Shown here: one piece after another, positions 19,727 to 30,041 of the stretch
Numbering within the stretch: the first letter of the stretch is position 1
Layout: each line of letters opens with the position of its first letter
NCBI RefSeq assembly: GCF_902859875.1
Contig: NZ_CADIKF010000045.1
Span: 1-61,449, forward strand
DNA length: 61,449 bases
Direction of reading: 5' to 3'
From: Paraburkholderia solisilvae
GTDB taxonomy: Bacteria > Pseudomonadota > Gammaproteobacteria > Burkholderiales > Burkholderiaceae
Position numbers and translations under genes: made by a program
The notes under the pieces: generated by a model
The model's input: only the letters and a program-made list of their open reading frames with translations
What the model was told of the DNA's origin: nothing
The model's database searches: none

Positions 19727-20503
19727 ATGAAGATCGCCACCTGGAACGTCAACTCACTGAAGGTCCGCCAGCAGCACGTGATCGACTGGCTCGAACTGAG
19801 CCAGACCGATGTGCTCTGCCTTCAGGAACTCAAACTCCCCGACGAGAAATTCCCGCGCGCCGACCTCGAGGAAAAGGGCTATCGCAGCTGGTTCGCCGGT
19901 CAGAAGACGTACAACGGCGTCGGCATTCTCGTGCGCAACGGTCTGCAGGTGGACGAAGCTACCGTCGTGCGCAATATCCCCGGCTTTGAAGATGCACAGC
20001 AGCGCGTGATCGCCGCAACGATCGACGGCGTGCGCATCATCAGCGCGTACTTCCCGAACGGCCAGGCGCCGGGCACCGACAAGTTCGCGTACAAGCTGCG
20101 CTGGCTCGACGCGATGCACGACTGGTTGCAAAGCGAACTCGCGCAGTATCCGAAGCTCGCGCTGCTCGGCGACTACAACATCGCGCCGGAAGATCGCGAC
20201 GTGCATGATCCGAAAGCGTGGGAAGGCCAGAATCTCGTGTCGCCGGAAGAGCGCGCCGGGTTTGCACGCCTGATCGAACTCGGCCTCGTCGATTCGTTCC
20301 GTCTCTTCGAGCAACCGGAGAAGACCTTCACGTGGTGGGACTATCGGATGCTTGCGTTTCGCCGCAATGCGGGCCTGCGCATCGATCACATTCTTCTGTC
20401 GAAGCCGCTGGCCGAAAGCTGCACGCATTGCGACGTCGACAAGACGCCGCGCAAATGGGATCAGCCTTCCGATCATGCGCCGGTCGTCGCGTTGACCCAA
20501 TAA
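19727..20503 (+). CDS. xth: Exodeoxyribonuclease III / AP endonuclease
   Basis: A Mg-dependent 3'-5' exonuclease and AP endonuclease of base excision repair. The 258-residue protein has the EEP-family motifs in order: KIATWNVNSLKVR, the metal Glu in LCLQELKLPDEKFP, YNGVGILVR, the active-site Asp/Asn pair in LLGDYNIAPEDRDVHDP, FTWWDYR, LRIDHILLSKPL, and the catalytic His in QPSDHAPVVALTQ at the C-terminus. An AGGA precedes the ATG by 4 nt. A terminator follows at once. Confidence 0.95.
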   Translation: MKIATWNVNSLKVRQQHVIDWLELSQTDVLCLQELKLPDEKFPRADLEEKGYRSWFAGQKTYNGVGILVRNGLQVDEATVVRNIPGFEDAQQRVIAATIDGVRIISAYFPNGQAPGTDKFAYKLRWLDAMHDWLQSELAQYPKLALLGDYNIAPEDRDVHDPKAWEGQNLVSPEERAGFARLIELGLVDSFRLFEQPEKTFTWWDYRMLAFRRNAGLRIDHILLSKPLAESCTHCDVDKTPRKWDQPSDHAPVVALTQ

Positions 20504-20543
20504 AAAACAGCTTGATGGTGGTGCAAACCATCAAGCCGTTTTT
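20504..20543 (+). terminator. Terminator after exonuclease III
   Basis: GCTTGATGGT (20510-20519) pairs perfectly with ACCATCAAGC (20527-20536), flanked by an A run on the left and CGTTTTTT on the right. Confidence 0.9.
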
Positions 20544-20607
20544 TCACTCACTATCTCAAGCAAATGCGACGCCGCGGCAAAATCGCCGCGGCACGCACAG
20601 CGCGTCA

Positions 20608-22131
<1,524 letters not shown>

Positions 22132-22205
22132 ATAGGTCGTCAGAAGTCTTGTGGTGCGCGCCACATTGAGCAACGATGCGCATGACGCTTGCGGCGCATT
22201 CGGGG

Positions 22206-23354
22206 TTAGCAGTCGAGCGGCAGCAAAATCTGAAACTCGGTATGGCCCGGCCGGCTGTCCACTTCGATCAGCCCTTCATGCTGTTGCACGAAAGTCTGCG
22301 CGAGCGTCAATCCGAGACCGCTGCCGTCCTCGCGCCCCGACACGAGCGGATAGAAGATGCGATCGCGAATTTCTTCCGGAATACCCGGACCGTTATCGAT
22401 GATATGCAAGTCCAGTGCCAACTTGCACAGCCGTTTCGCAATCGTGACCTTGCGCGCAATACGCGTTTGCAATTCGATGCGCGCGTCACCCTGTGAAATG
22501 CGCTCGCGCAACGCTTCCGCCGCGTTGCGCACGATGTTCAGCACCGCCTGGATCAGTTGTTCCTTATCGCCGCGCAGATCCGGCACGCTGACGTCATAGT
22601 CGCGCACGACGGTGAGACCGCGCGGAAACTCCGCGAGAATCACCGCGCGCACGCGTTCGCAGACCTCGTGAATATTCACGTCGCCGACGATATGTGGATG
22701 CCGGTGCGGCTCGAGCAGCCGGTCGACCAGCGTCTGCAGCCGGTCCGACTCCTTGATCACCACCTGCGTGTACTCGCGCAGTTCGTCGCGCTCGCGCGCA
22801 CCGAGCTCGAACTCGAGCAGTTGCGCGGCGCCGCGGATACCGCCCAGCGGATTCTTGATCTCGTGCGCGAGATTGCGGATCAGTTGCTTGTTGACCGCGG
22901 TCAGATCGTGAATGCGCTCCTCGCGGTCGGTGCGCAAATGCCGCTCGTTTTCGAACAGCTCGAGCAGCACGTACTCCTGCGCGCTTTCGAGGAAGCCGAC
23001 CACCGCATGCACATGCAACGGCTCATGCCCCGGACGTTCGAGCACCGCATCGAGATGCGTCGCGTTGAAGCGATGATCGGCGATCGCCGTGATCGTCTCC
23101 ATCAGCTCGTCGGCATTCGAAAACATTTCATGCCATGCCATCTGCGTGAGCTGCCGGCGCGACATTTCAAGCATCGACTCCGCCGAAGGATTCGCAAACG
23201 CCACGCGCAGCGTGCGCTTTTCCAATACCAGCACGACCGTCGGCAGCGCTTCGAAGCCCGGCAGCAAACCGGACTCGACAAGCTGCACGTCGTCCGACAA
23301 CGGCTCGCCGTGGCCGTGCCCTTTCCTTGCCTTGATCAGATTCTTCAGTACCAT
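22206..23354 (-). CDS. ntrB: Nitrogen regulation sensor histidine kinase NtrB (NR II)
   Basis: A cytoplasmic kinase/phosphatase that sets NtrC phosphorylation in answer to PII. The 382-residue product has an N-terminal PAS-like domain (LPTVVLVLEKRTLRVAFANP), the phosphoacceptor His in NLAHEIKNPLGGIRGAAQLL, and the ATPase boxes (AVLNIVRNAAEAL, IIDNGPGIPEE, GSGLGLTLAQTF). It has no membrane segment, as expected. ntrC starts 74 bp downstream. A terminator upstream at 23433-23455 separates it from glnA, so some promoter of its own or read-through must drive ntrBC. Confidence 0.95.
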   Translation of the reverse strand: MVLKNLIKARKGHGHGEPLSDDVQLVESGLLPGFEALPTVVLVLEKRTLRVAFANPSAESMLEMSRRQLTQMAWHEMFSNADELMETITAIADHRFNATHLDAVLERPGHEPLHVHAVVGFLESAQEYVLLELFENERHLRTDREERIHDLTAVNKQLIRNLAHEIKNPLGGIRGAAQLLEFELGARERDELREYTQVVIKESDRLQTLVDRLLEPHRHPHIVGDVNIHEVCERVRAVILAEFPRGLTVVRDYDVSVPDLRGDKEQLIQAVLNIVRNAAEALRERISQGDARIELQTRIARKVTIAKRLCKLALDLHIIDNGPGIPEEIRDRIFYPLVSGREDGSGLGLTLAQTFVQQHEGLIEVDSRPGHTEFQILLPLDC

Positions 23355-23430
23355 CTTGCAGTCCGGCGGTAATGAGACGATGACGAAGCGCACGCCTCGT
23401 GCGCCGCAAACGTTGCGCGTGGTCCAACAA

Positions 23431-23455
23431 AAAAGGGACGGCGGTGCCGTCCCTT
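23431..23455 (-). terminator. Terminator between glnA and ntrB
   Basis: Read on the minus strand, AAGGGACGGC and GCCGTCCCTT form a 10-bp perfect stem with loop ACC, followed by TTTTTT. It sits 64 bp after the glnA stop. Confidence 0.92.
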
Positions 23456-23518
23456 GGGTCCTGCTGATCGCGAGCGTGGGACGCGCGCTTCGCCAACCGC
23501 GGCGAAGCGCATCGCCGC

Positions 23519-24934
23519 TTACAGCGAGTAGTACAGTTCGAATTCGACCGGGTGCGTGGTCATACGCACGCGTTGCAGTTCGGCTTCCTTCAGTTCGAGG
23601 TAAGCGTCGAGCATCGAATCGGTGAACACGCCGCCGCGCGTCAGGAACTCACGGTCCTTGTCGAGCGATTCAAGCGCCTGGTCGAGGCCGGCACACACGG
23701 TCGGGATCTTTGCATCCTCTTCCGGCGGCAGGTCGTACAGGTTCTTGTCGGCGGCTTCGCCCGGGTGAATCTTGTTCTGCACGCCGTCGAGACCCGCCAT
23801 CATCAGCGCCGAGAACAGCAGGTACGGGTTCGCCATCGGATCCGGGAAGCGCGTTTCGATACGGCGGCCCTTCGGATTGCTCACGTGCGGAATACGGATC
23901 GATGCCGAACGGTTGCGCGCCGAGTAAGCGAGCTTCACCGGTGCTTCGAAGTGCGGCACGAGACGCTTGTACGAGTTCGTCGTCGGGTTCGAGATGGCGT
24001 TCAGCGCGCGTGCGTGCTTGATGATCCCGCCGATGTAGAACAGCGCGAATTCCGACAGGCCGGCGTAGCCGTTGCCCGCGAACAGGTTCTGGCCGTCCTT
24101 CCAGATCGACTGGTGCACGTGCATGCCCGAGCCGTTGTCGCCGACCACCGGCTTCGGCATGAAGGTCGCCGTCTTGCCGTACGTGTGCGCGACGTTGTGC
24201 ACGATGTACTTCAGCTTTTGCGTCCAGTCGGCGCGCTGCACGAGCGTCGAGAACTTCGTGCCGATTTCATTCTGGCCCTGGCCTGCCACTTCGTGGTGGT
24301 GCACTTCAACCGGAATGCCGATCTGCTCGAGTAGCAGACACATTTCCGAGCGCATGTCCTGGAACGTGTCGACCGGCGCGACCGGGAAGTAGCCGCCCTT
24401 CGGACCCGGACGGTGACCGGTGTTGCCGCCTTCGAATTCCTTGCCCGACGACCACGGCGCTTCTTCCGAGCCGATCTTCACGAAGCAGCCCGACATATCG
24501 GTGCTCCACTGCACCGAGTCGAAAATGAAAAACTCGGGTTCCGGGCCGAAGAACGCCGTGTCGCCCAGACCCGTGCTCTTCAGGTACGCTTCGGCGCGCT
24601 TCGCGAGCGAGCGCGGGTCACGTTCGTAGCCCTTGCCATCCGACGGTTCGATCACGTCGCAGGTCAGCACGAGCGTCGACTCTTCGTAGAACGGGTCGAC
24701 GAAAGCGGTGTCCGGATCCGGCACGAGCAGCATGTCCGACGCTTCGATGCCCTTCCAGCCGGCAATCGAGGAACCGTCGAACGCATGGCCGCTTTCGAAC
24801 TTGTCGTCGTCGAATGCCGACACCGGCACCGAGACGTGCTGTTCCTTGCCGCGCGTGTCGGTGAAGCGGAAGTCGACAAACTTGACGTCCTCGTCCTTGA
24901 CGAGTTGCATGACGTCGGCCACGGATTTACTCAT
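23519..24934 (-). CDS. glnA: Glutamine synthetase, type I
   Basis: Makes glutamine from glutamate, ammonia and ATP; the main ammonia-assimilating enzyme. The 471-residue product has type I signatures: DGSSIAGWKGIEASDMLL, EPEFFIFDSV, NGSGMHVHQSIWKDGQNLF, NPTTNSYKRLVPHFEAPV and SASIRIPH. The adenylylation site Tyr is in KNLYDLPPEE, so GlnE control is expected. It heads the glnA, ntrB, ntrC block. The upstream region has a sigma-54 promoter (25064-25078) and an NtrC-type site (25178-25194), which fits nitrogen-limited induction. Confidence 0.97.
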   Translation of the reverse strand: MSKSVADVMQLVKDEDVKFVDFRFTDTRGKEQHVSVPVSAFDDDKFESGHAFDGSSIAGWKGIEASDMLLVPDPDTAFVDPFYEESTLVLTCDVIEPSDGKGYERDPRSLAKRAEAYLKSTGLGDTAFFGPEPEFFIFDSVQWSTDMSGCFVKIGSEEAPWSSGKEFEGGNTGHRPGPKGGYFPVAPVDTFQDMRSEMCLLLEQIGIPVEVHHHEVAGQGQNEIGTKFSTLVQRADWTQKLKYIVHNVAHTYGKTATFMPKPVVGDNGSGMHVHQSIWKDGQNLFAGNGYAGLSEFALFYIGGIIKHARALNAISNPTTNSYKRLVPHFEAPVKLAYSARNRSASIRIPHVSNPKGRRIETRFPDPMANPYLLFSALMMAGLDGVQNKIHPGEAADKNLYDLPPEEDAKIPTVCAGLDQALESLDKDREFLTRGGVFTDSMLDAYLELKEAELQRVRMTTHPVEFELYYSL

Positions 24935-25063
24935 AACCTATCTCCTGATTAACGAATTCGGCGGGTTTCAGCCGCCGCCCAATCTAGCTGACCCAATCGC
25001 CCGCGTCTACAGGCTTCGAGAGCTTTAATACTGATGCGGGTCAAATCGAACGGCACGGTTAAA

Positions 25064-25078
25064 GCAGCTTCCATGCCA
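25064..25078 (-). promoter_or_regulatory. Sigma-54 promoter of glnA
   Basis: Read on the minus strand the site is TGGCATGGAAGCTGC, close to the consensus TGGCACG-N4-TTGC with the invariant GG and GC exactly 10 nt apart. The predicted start is near 25053, about 120 nt before the glnA ATG. Confidence 0.85.
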
Positions 25079-25177
25079 CCCGATCATTCACCACGCACCG
25101 CGACGCCGCTTGGCGCGCCGTTGCCGTGAATCGTCGCACGTTTTGCGCGAATGGCGATGACAACCCGCGAACCGGAT

Positions 25178-25194
25178 CGCACCACGATTGTGCA
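25178..25194. promoter_or_regulatory. NtrC-type enhancer site upstream of glnA
   Basis: CGCACCACGATTGTGCA matches the NtrC consensus TGCACC-N5-GGTGCA at 15 of 17 positions including the spacer length. It lies about 100 bp upstream of the -24 element of the sigma-54 promoter, a usual enhancer distance. Confidence 0.75.
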
Positions 25195-25229
25195 ATCTTA
25201 ATGTGCGCAGCCGCTTAAATCCTTTATTT

Positions 25230-25253
25230 GGTGCAACCATGCAATTTTGCACC
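25230..25253. promoter_or_regulatory. Second inverted repeat in the glnA upstream region
   Basis: GGTGCAA (25230-25236) and TTGCACC (25247-25253) form a perfect inverted repeat with a 10-nt spacer. The half sites are NtrC-like but point the opposite way, so it is either a second NtrC contact region or a site for another regulator of glnA or of the divergent rhodanese gene. Confidence 0.5.
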
Positions 25254-25367
25254 TTTCTGGCGCATTTGCGGCGCCCGCGCTGAATCACGTTCGGTCCTAC
25301 CCCGTGCATACGCGTGCGGTGCGCGGCGCGCTAGAATGTTTCTTTGGTCCAAAGGAGACATGCTGTC

Positions 25368-25832
25368 ATGACCACGCTCGAACAGTTATACGCGCAGGCC
25401 GAGAAGCGCCGCGTCGACAATCAGCTGCCCTATGCAGGCGCGTTGAGCCCCGCGGAGGCATTCGAGCTTCTCGAACTCGATCCGCGCGTACGTCTGGTCG
25501 ACGTGCGGACACGCGCGGAACTCGATTGGGTCGGCCGGCCGCTGGTCGGCGATGGCCAGTACGCGCATATCGAGTGGACGCGCTACCCGGGCGCGGTGCC
25601 GAACGCCGAATTCCTCGATCAGCTGCGCCAGGTCGCGACGCCGGATACGCCCGTGCTGCTGCTGTGCCGCAGCGCCGCGCGCTCGAAGCTCGCGGCCGTT
25701 GCCGCGACGCAGGCGGGGTTCACGAACATGCTGGATCTGCTCGAAGGGTTCGAAGGAGATAAGGACAGCCAGGGGCACCGGAAAACCGTGTCGGGTTGGT
25801 GCTTCCGTGGGTTGCCGTGGATCGGCGCTTGA
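25368..25832 (+). CDS. Rhodanese-like domain protein
   Basis: A single-domain rhodanese-like protein of 154 residues, probably a sulfurtransferase. The domain runs from about residue 25 to 145: SPAEAFELLELDPRVRLVDV, RTRAELDWVGRPLVG, and the active-site loop LLLCRSAARSKLAA with catalytic Cys; GF-NMLDLLEGFEGD lies near the end. The ATG at 25368 has AAAGGAG 10 nt upstream. It is divergent from glnA and convergent with the CinA-like gene. The acceptor of sulfur is unknown. Confidence 0.9.
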   Translation: MTTLEQLYAQAEKRRVDNQLPYAGALSPAEAFELLELDPRVRLVDVRTRAELDWVGRPLVGDGQYAHIEWTRYPGAVPNAEFLDQLRQVATPDTPVLLLCRSAARSKLAAVAATQAGFTNMLDLLEGFEGDKDSQGHRKTVSGWCFRGLPWIGA

Positions 25833-25900
25833 GTTTTTACGCGCGAGCTTTTGGCTTCACGTTCGCGAGTTGCGTCTGACGCTCTTGATCGCGCGTAGCG

Positions 25901-25927
25901 GGCGTGTGCAGCCGGCGCTCACACGCC
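25901..25927. terminator. Stem-loop between convergent genes (possible terminator)
   Basis: GGCGTGTG (25901-25908) pairs with CACACGCC (25920-25927) around an 11-nt loop, midway between the ends of the rhodanese and CinA-like genes. There is no T run, so termination is only suggested by position. Confidence 0.4.
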
Positions 25928-25980
25928 TGTCGCGCTAACAACACGCCAGCACGCGCGCATTCCCTGCCGCCCGCCCCGTG

Positions 25981-26814
25981 TTACCCGCGCGGCTTTGCCG
26001 GCGTCGCCGCGTCCAGTTCGACGATATCGCCACCAAGCAGGTGCACACCCTCGCGCAGCTTGACGAACGCAGCCGCGACCGCTTCGGGTTCACCCTTCAC
26101 GCCCAGATCGATGTGGCGCCGCGCGTAGACGCCGCCCCGCTCCGCGTCGCCGACGCTCGGCAAGCTGAACACGCGCACGCCCGGGAAGTCATGCTCGATC
26201 TTTTCCATCAGCGGCGTCACCGTCGACTCCGGCAGCTCGAACACCAGCAGCGATTTTTCCGCATGCGGCGTCGCGTGATGCAGATGAGCGTACTTCGTAT
26301 CGAGCACCCATTCGATCATCGGCCACGCCATCACCGGAAAGCCCGGCACGAAATGATGATCGGCGACCGAAAAGCCCGGAATCTTGTTGTAGCCGTTCGG
26401 GATGATCGACGCGCCGCGCGGATACGTGCCCATGTTGAGCCGATGCAGATTCTCCGGCGAGTCGTAGTCGACGGGTTGCGGCGCATCGGCCGGATGCATC
26501 TCGCGGATCCGTTCGCGAATCAGCGTCGCGGCCTGCGGATGCAGTTCGAGCGGCACGGCCAGCGCCGCCGCCGCGCACTGGCGCGTGTGATCGTCGGGTG
26601 TCGCGCCGATTCCGCCGGTCGAGAACACGATGTCGCCGCTCGCGAACGTGCGACGCAGCGTCGCGGTGATCCGCTGCGGATCGTCGCCGATATACTCGGC
26701 CCATCCGAGCGACAGGCCGCGTGCGTTCAGAAGTTCGATGACCTTCGGCAGATGTTTATCGACCCGTCTGCCCGACAGGATTTCGTCGCCGATGATGATC
26801 ACGCCCAATGCCAT
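25981..26814 (-). CDS. CinA-like molybdopterin-binding domain protein (competence/damage-inducible protein A family)
   Basis: A MoCF-type domain protein of 277 residues. The domain is clear at the N-terminus: LGVIIIGDEILSGRRVDKHL, a core SGDIVFSTGGIGATPDDHT with the GGxG loop, and PGFPVMAWPMIEWVL. It lacks the separate C-terminal nicotinamide-mononucleotide amidohydrolase domain of full CinA, so it is the short form often annotated competence/damage-inducible protein A. The true substrate may be a nucleotide pyrophosphate. An EI24 gene lies 42 bp upstream on the same strand, probably in one operon. Confidence 0.87.
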   Translation of the reverse strand: MALGVIIIGDEILSGRRVDKHLPKVIELLNARGLSLGWAEYIGDDPQRITATLRRTFASGDIVFSTGGIGATPDDHTRQCAAAALAVPLELHPQAATLIRERIREMHPADAPQPVDYDSPENLHRLNMGTYPRGASIIPNGYNKIPGFSVADHHFVPGFPVMAWPMIEWVLDTKYAHLHHATPHAEKSLLVFELPESTVTPLMEKIEHDFPGVRVFSLPSVGDAERGGVYARRHIDLGVKGEPEAVAAAFVKLREGVHLLGGDIVELDAATPAKPRG

Positions 26815-26856
26815 TGCCGCCTCGCTGAAGTGAGATGCCCGAATCGAATTGCAGAA

Positions 26857-27687
26857 TCAGTACAGAACCGGCGCCGTGCCGTGCGGCCCATGCTGTTCCG
26901 CGCGCAAACGCTGCAGCGCGCGCAGACAGTAGAAGCCAAACCATAGCGCCGAAAACACGAGAATGAACGCGTAGATCCAGATGGTCGCCGCGGTCATCAC
27001 GGGAAACAGCACGATCAGCCAGACCGACGACGCCCACAGCAGCGTCGGCAGCGAACCGAGCAGGCCGCTCGCGACGCCGATCAGCAGCAGCGGCAGCCGG
27101 TGCCGCCGCACGAGAATGCGCCGCTCGTCGCTGCTCGCATGCAGCGCGAGCGCGTCGTAGGTCATCACGCGATAGGTCAGCCAGCCCCACAGCAGCGGCG
27201 GAATCAGCGCGAAAAACGGCGGAATCAGCCACAGCGGCAGCGTGATCACGAGCACGACCAGACACACGAATGTGGTCCACAGCGAATGCATCAGGCTGCC
27301 GTACCAGCTGCCGCCGCGCCGCATTTCGAGACTGGCGAACTGCCGCGCGGACAGATGCTTGATGACGGCCGGCATCGACAGCGTCGCGATCAGCAGCAAC
27401 ACGGTGACGACGATCAACGGAATCGCGATCGCAACCACGATAAACGGCGCGACTGCCGCGTGCAGCGACGAAAACCCGAGCCAGTCGAACAGCCGATAGA
27501 GCGTGGTCGAAAACGACCAGCCTTCGAGCCAGCTGCGCGTCGCGCCGATCAGCGTCTGCCACGAAAACCACAGAATCGCGCCCCAGACCACCACCGCCGC
27601 GAAGAACGGCGCGAAGGTCAGCCAGAGCATGCGCGGGTGGAACACGCTGGCGAGCGCGCGTCCGAACGAGCGCAACAGGTCATTCAT
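26857..27687 (-). CDS. EI24 domain membrane protein (CysZ-like)
   Basis: An inner-membrane protein of 276 residues in the EI24/CysZ family; CysZ imports sulfate, but other members have unknown roles. Hydrophobic segments are visible at about 22-45, 77-105, 140-175 and 205-255, with the family-like stretch GSLMHSLWTTFVCLVVLV and PLLWGWLTYRVMTYDALA. It shares strand and close spacing with the CinA-like gene downstream. The transport role is an inference from the family. Confidence 0.82.
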   Translation of the reverse strand: MNDLLRSFGRALASVFHPRMLWLTFAPFFAAVVVWGAILWFSWQTLIGATRSWLEGWSFSTTLYRLFDWLGFSSLHAAVAPFIVVAIAIPLIVVTVLLLIATLSMPAVIKHLSARQFASLEMRRGGSWYGSLMHSLWTTFVCLVVLVITLPLWLIPPFFALIPPLLWGWLTYRVMTYDALALHASSDERRILVRRHRLPLLLIGVASGLLGSLPTLLWASSVWLIVLFPVMTAATIWIYAFILVFSALWFGFYCLRALQRLRAEQHGPHGTAPVLY

Positions 27688-27896
27688 GCGAATGGGTGCC
27701 GGTGAAAGAAATGTTGGGAAAAGAAACAGTGCACACGTGGACAGGATAAACCACGCGCCAGGCCGACGGTAACTGACGGTGCCGGATCGTATGCGGCGGG
27801 GCGCGCAGCGTTTGCGCGAAGGGTTTTGGTGCGACTGGCGGGGGGCGGCGTGCGCGAGGATGTGGATAGTGCGCTTTCGCCCGAACTTGACTTGCG
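27688..27896. other. Short gene-free stretch between the EI24 and desaturase genes
   Basis: No gene is supported. It should hold the promoter of the EI24 gene; AT content rises near 27705-27745 but no clear boxes are seen. Confidence 0.35.
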
Positions 27897-27920
27897 AAAA
27901 GCCTGCCGCTTTCGGCAGGC
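27897..27920 (-). terminator. Terminator of the sterol desaturase-type gene
   Basis: Read on the minus strand, GCCTGCCG and CGGCAGGC (27920-27913 with 27908-27901) form a stem followed by TTTTCG. It is 8 bp after the stop codon. Confidence 0.8.
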
Positions 27921-27927
27921 GAACCGC

Positions 27928-28926
27928 TCACAACGCCGCGGCGTCGTTGCCCGCCTCGCGCCGTTTCGGCGCAAGCCGCCGTCCGATGCGCACGAAGGCA
28001 AGCCAGTGCTGCGCGAAAAAGCCGTCGCCGTAGCGGTGGCCATCGAGCTGGTCGCGAATACCGGTCGGCTCCATCTCGCGGCTCCACGACGCGCTGCGAA
28101 ACAGCATATCCCACCACGGGAACAGGACGCCGAAGTTGCAGCCGTACTTGAGCCCTTCATGGCCGTAGCCGATCGCATGATGGCGGCGATGGAACGTCGG
28201 GCTCACCAGCAGCCGTTCGCCGAGCCAGCCGTAATAGAGGCGAATGTTGGCGTGCTGCACGCTTTGCGCGAGATTCGTGATCGCGACCAGCACGACGAAC
28301 TGCGAAGGCGGCACGCCGATAACAAGCGCGATCAGCGCGAAGAAGCACGCCTGCAGCAGATCGTCGAGCAGATGGTTGCGGTCGTCGGACCACAGCGACA
28401 TCTGACGCTGGCTGTGATGCACCGCATGCAGTTCCCACCACACGCCGAAGCGATGCTCCCAGCGGTGATACCAGTAGCCCGCGAAATCGAGCGCCAGCAG
28501 ATAGATCACGAACGTCACGATCGGAATGGTCGTGACGCCCGGCCACACGTTGTCGATTTCGAGATTCGCGATACCGCGCAGGCGCAGCCACCCTTGAGCG
28601 GCGTCGAAGAACGGCTGCAGCGCGAAGAAGAAGAACAGATTCAGGATGCCGAGCTTCGCGATCCACGTGTACAGCACGTCCACGCGCACCGCCTTGCGGT
28701 CCTGCCACTGTTCGACCGGACGCAATACTTCGAGCGGCCGCAGGACCGCGTACATCGCGAGCACCTCGAACACGCCGACGATCACCCAGTACAGGCTGTC
28801 GTACGTGTCTTCGTCGTAGTCCATCAGGCCGAAGCGGAACAGCAGCGGCTGCACGACGCTTTCGTACAGCGCGGTTTGCAGCGCTGAGACGGCGCTATCG
28901 AGCGTAGAGAAGATCAGATGGAACAT
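27928..28926 (-). CDS. Sterol desaturase / fatty acid hydroxylase family membrane protein
   Basis: A membrane di-iron enzyme of 332 residues. The histidine clusters expected for metal binding are present in order: YWYHRWEHRF, LHAVHHSQRQM, QHANIRL, and SPTFHRRHHAIGYGHEG. About five hydrophobic segments lie before and between them. Bacterial members hydroxylate or desaturate lipids such as ornithine lipids, hopanoids or carotenoids; the real substrate here cannot be read. It stands alone, with a terminator after it and a secreted beta-propeller gene 100 bp upstream on the same strand. Confidence 0.87.
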   Translation of the reverse strand: MFHLIFSTLDSAVSALQTALYESVVQPLLFRFGLMDYDEDTYDSLYWVIVGVFEVLAMYAVLRPLEVLRPVEQWQDRKAVRVDVLYTWIAKLGILNLFFFFALQPFFDAAQGWLRLRGIANLEIDNVWPGVTTIPIVTFVIYLLALDFAGYWYHRWEHRFGVWWELHAVHHSQRQMSLWSDDRNHLLDDLLQACFFALIALVIGVPPSQFVVLVAITNLAQSVQHANIRLYYGWLGERLLVSPTFHRRHHAIGYGHEGLKYGCNFGVLFPWWDMLFRSASWSREMEPTGIRDQLDGHRYGDGFFAQHWLAFVRIGRRLAPKRREAGNDAAAL

Positions 28927-29027
28927 GATGCTTGCTGTTCGTCGAAACCGTTTACCTGCCGTTAAATCCGCGGACTATCCCGCCGCTGGTCCGCGCCGTC
29001 GCGCCGCTGCCTGACTTCACACCGGCG

Positions 29028-30041
29028 TCAGGCGCCGTTCGGCGCGGTAACCGGCGCGCGATCGTAGAAATAGATGCCATGCGGAGAACGCCCGACCGCG
29101 ATCGTCTGGATCAGCTTGCGCTGCGACAGATCGATGATGCCGATGTGCTTCGCAAACCGGAACGTTACCCACAGATAGCGTTTGTCCGCGGAAAGTTCCA
29201 TGTCGTCGGGGCCGGGCATCAGGCCGGTGATATCGCCGACGTTCGTGAGCGAGTCTTCGTCGATGATGCTGATCGTGTTCGCGACGCGATTGGACACCGC
29301 CACGTGGCGGCCGTCCGCGAGCGAGCGGAAGTTGTGCGCGCCCTTGCCGGTCGGGATGGTCTTCACGACCTTCTGGTCGCGCCAGTCCACTACCGCGACG
29401 TAATCGGCGCCGGTCATGCCGACCAGCAGGTATTTCTCGCCAGGCGTCATCCAGAGGCCCGCCGGCACCTTGCCGACCTTCATTTTCCATTTCACCGTCT
29501 GCGTCGGCAGATCGACCGCTGCGAGTTCGCCCGACACCTGCAGCGTGACGAATACCGTTTTGCTGTCCGCCGAGAACGCCATGTGGCTCGGCATCACCGC
29601 GAGCGGCAGGCGCTGCGCGAGCACGACGTTATGACCGTCGTAGTGATAGATGTCGAGCCGGTCCAGCCGCAGGCCGGTCGTGACGAGCCACTTGCGGTCC
29701 GGCGAAAAACCGATCTGGTAAGGGTCTTCAATGCCTTCGACCCAGCGCTGCACCTTGCCCGACTTCGGGTCGACGAACAGCAGATTGTTCGACACCGAGT
29801 TCGCGACGATCAGCGACGCGTTGTCCGGCGTCGCCATCAGGTGGTGCGGCTCCTTGCCGGTCGGCACGGTCTCGATGACCTGCCGCGACGCCTCGTCGAT
29901 CAGGCTCAGCGTCGCTTCGCCCGAATTGAGCACGATCACGTTGTTCGCGTGGACTGCCGGGGAGAAAAGGACTGCTGCCGCGGCAAGCGCCGCGCCTGCT
30001 GAAAAGGTGCTGGTCAAGCCGGAAAGGGAAAATTTGCGCAT
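29028..30041 (-). CDS. Secreted YVTN-type beta-propeller protein
   Basis: An exported repeat protein of 337 residues with a signal peptide (cleavage near SPAVHANN). Repeats of about 42 residues follow the YVTN/SMP-like pattern, for example VIETVPTGKEPHHLMATPDN, VLAQRLPLAVMPSHMAFSAD, VVKTIPTGKGAHNFRSLADG and LIQTIAVGRSPHGIYFYD. This predicts a seven-bladed periplasmic propeller. Such proteins bind partners or cofactors, or act in c-type cytochrome-linked oxidations; no catalytic site is visible, so the function is unknown. It is divergent from the adhesin gene across about 450 bp. Confidence 0.87.
   Translation of the reverse strand: MRKFSLSGLTSTFSAGAALAAAAVLFSPAVHANNVIVLNSGEATLSLIDEASRQVIETVPTGKEPHHLMATPDNASLIVANSVSNNLLFVDPKSGKVQRWVEGIEDPYQIGFSPDRKWLVTTGLRLDRLDIYHYDGHNVVLAQRLPLAVMPSHMAFSADSKTVFVTLQVSGELAAVDLPTQTVKWKMKVGKVPAGLWMTPGEKYLLVGMTGADYVAVVDWRDQKVVKTIPTGKGAHNFRSLADGRHVAVSNRVANTISIIDEDSLTNVGDITGLMPGPDDMELSADKRYLWVTFRFAKHIGIIDLSQRKLIQTIAVGRSPHGIYFYDRAPVTAPNGA

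Noticed and set aside
24935..25060. Glutamine riboswitch before glnA
   Set aside because: No recognisable aptamer fold; the sigma-54/NtrC sites explain the control.
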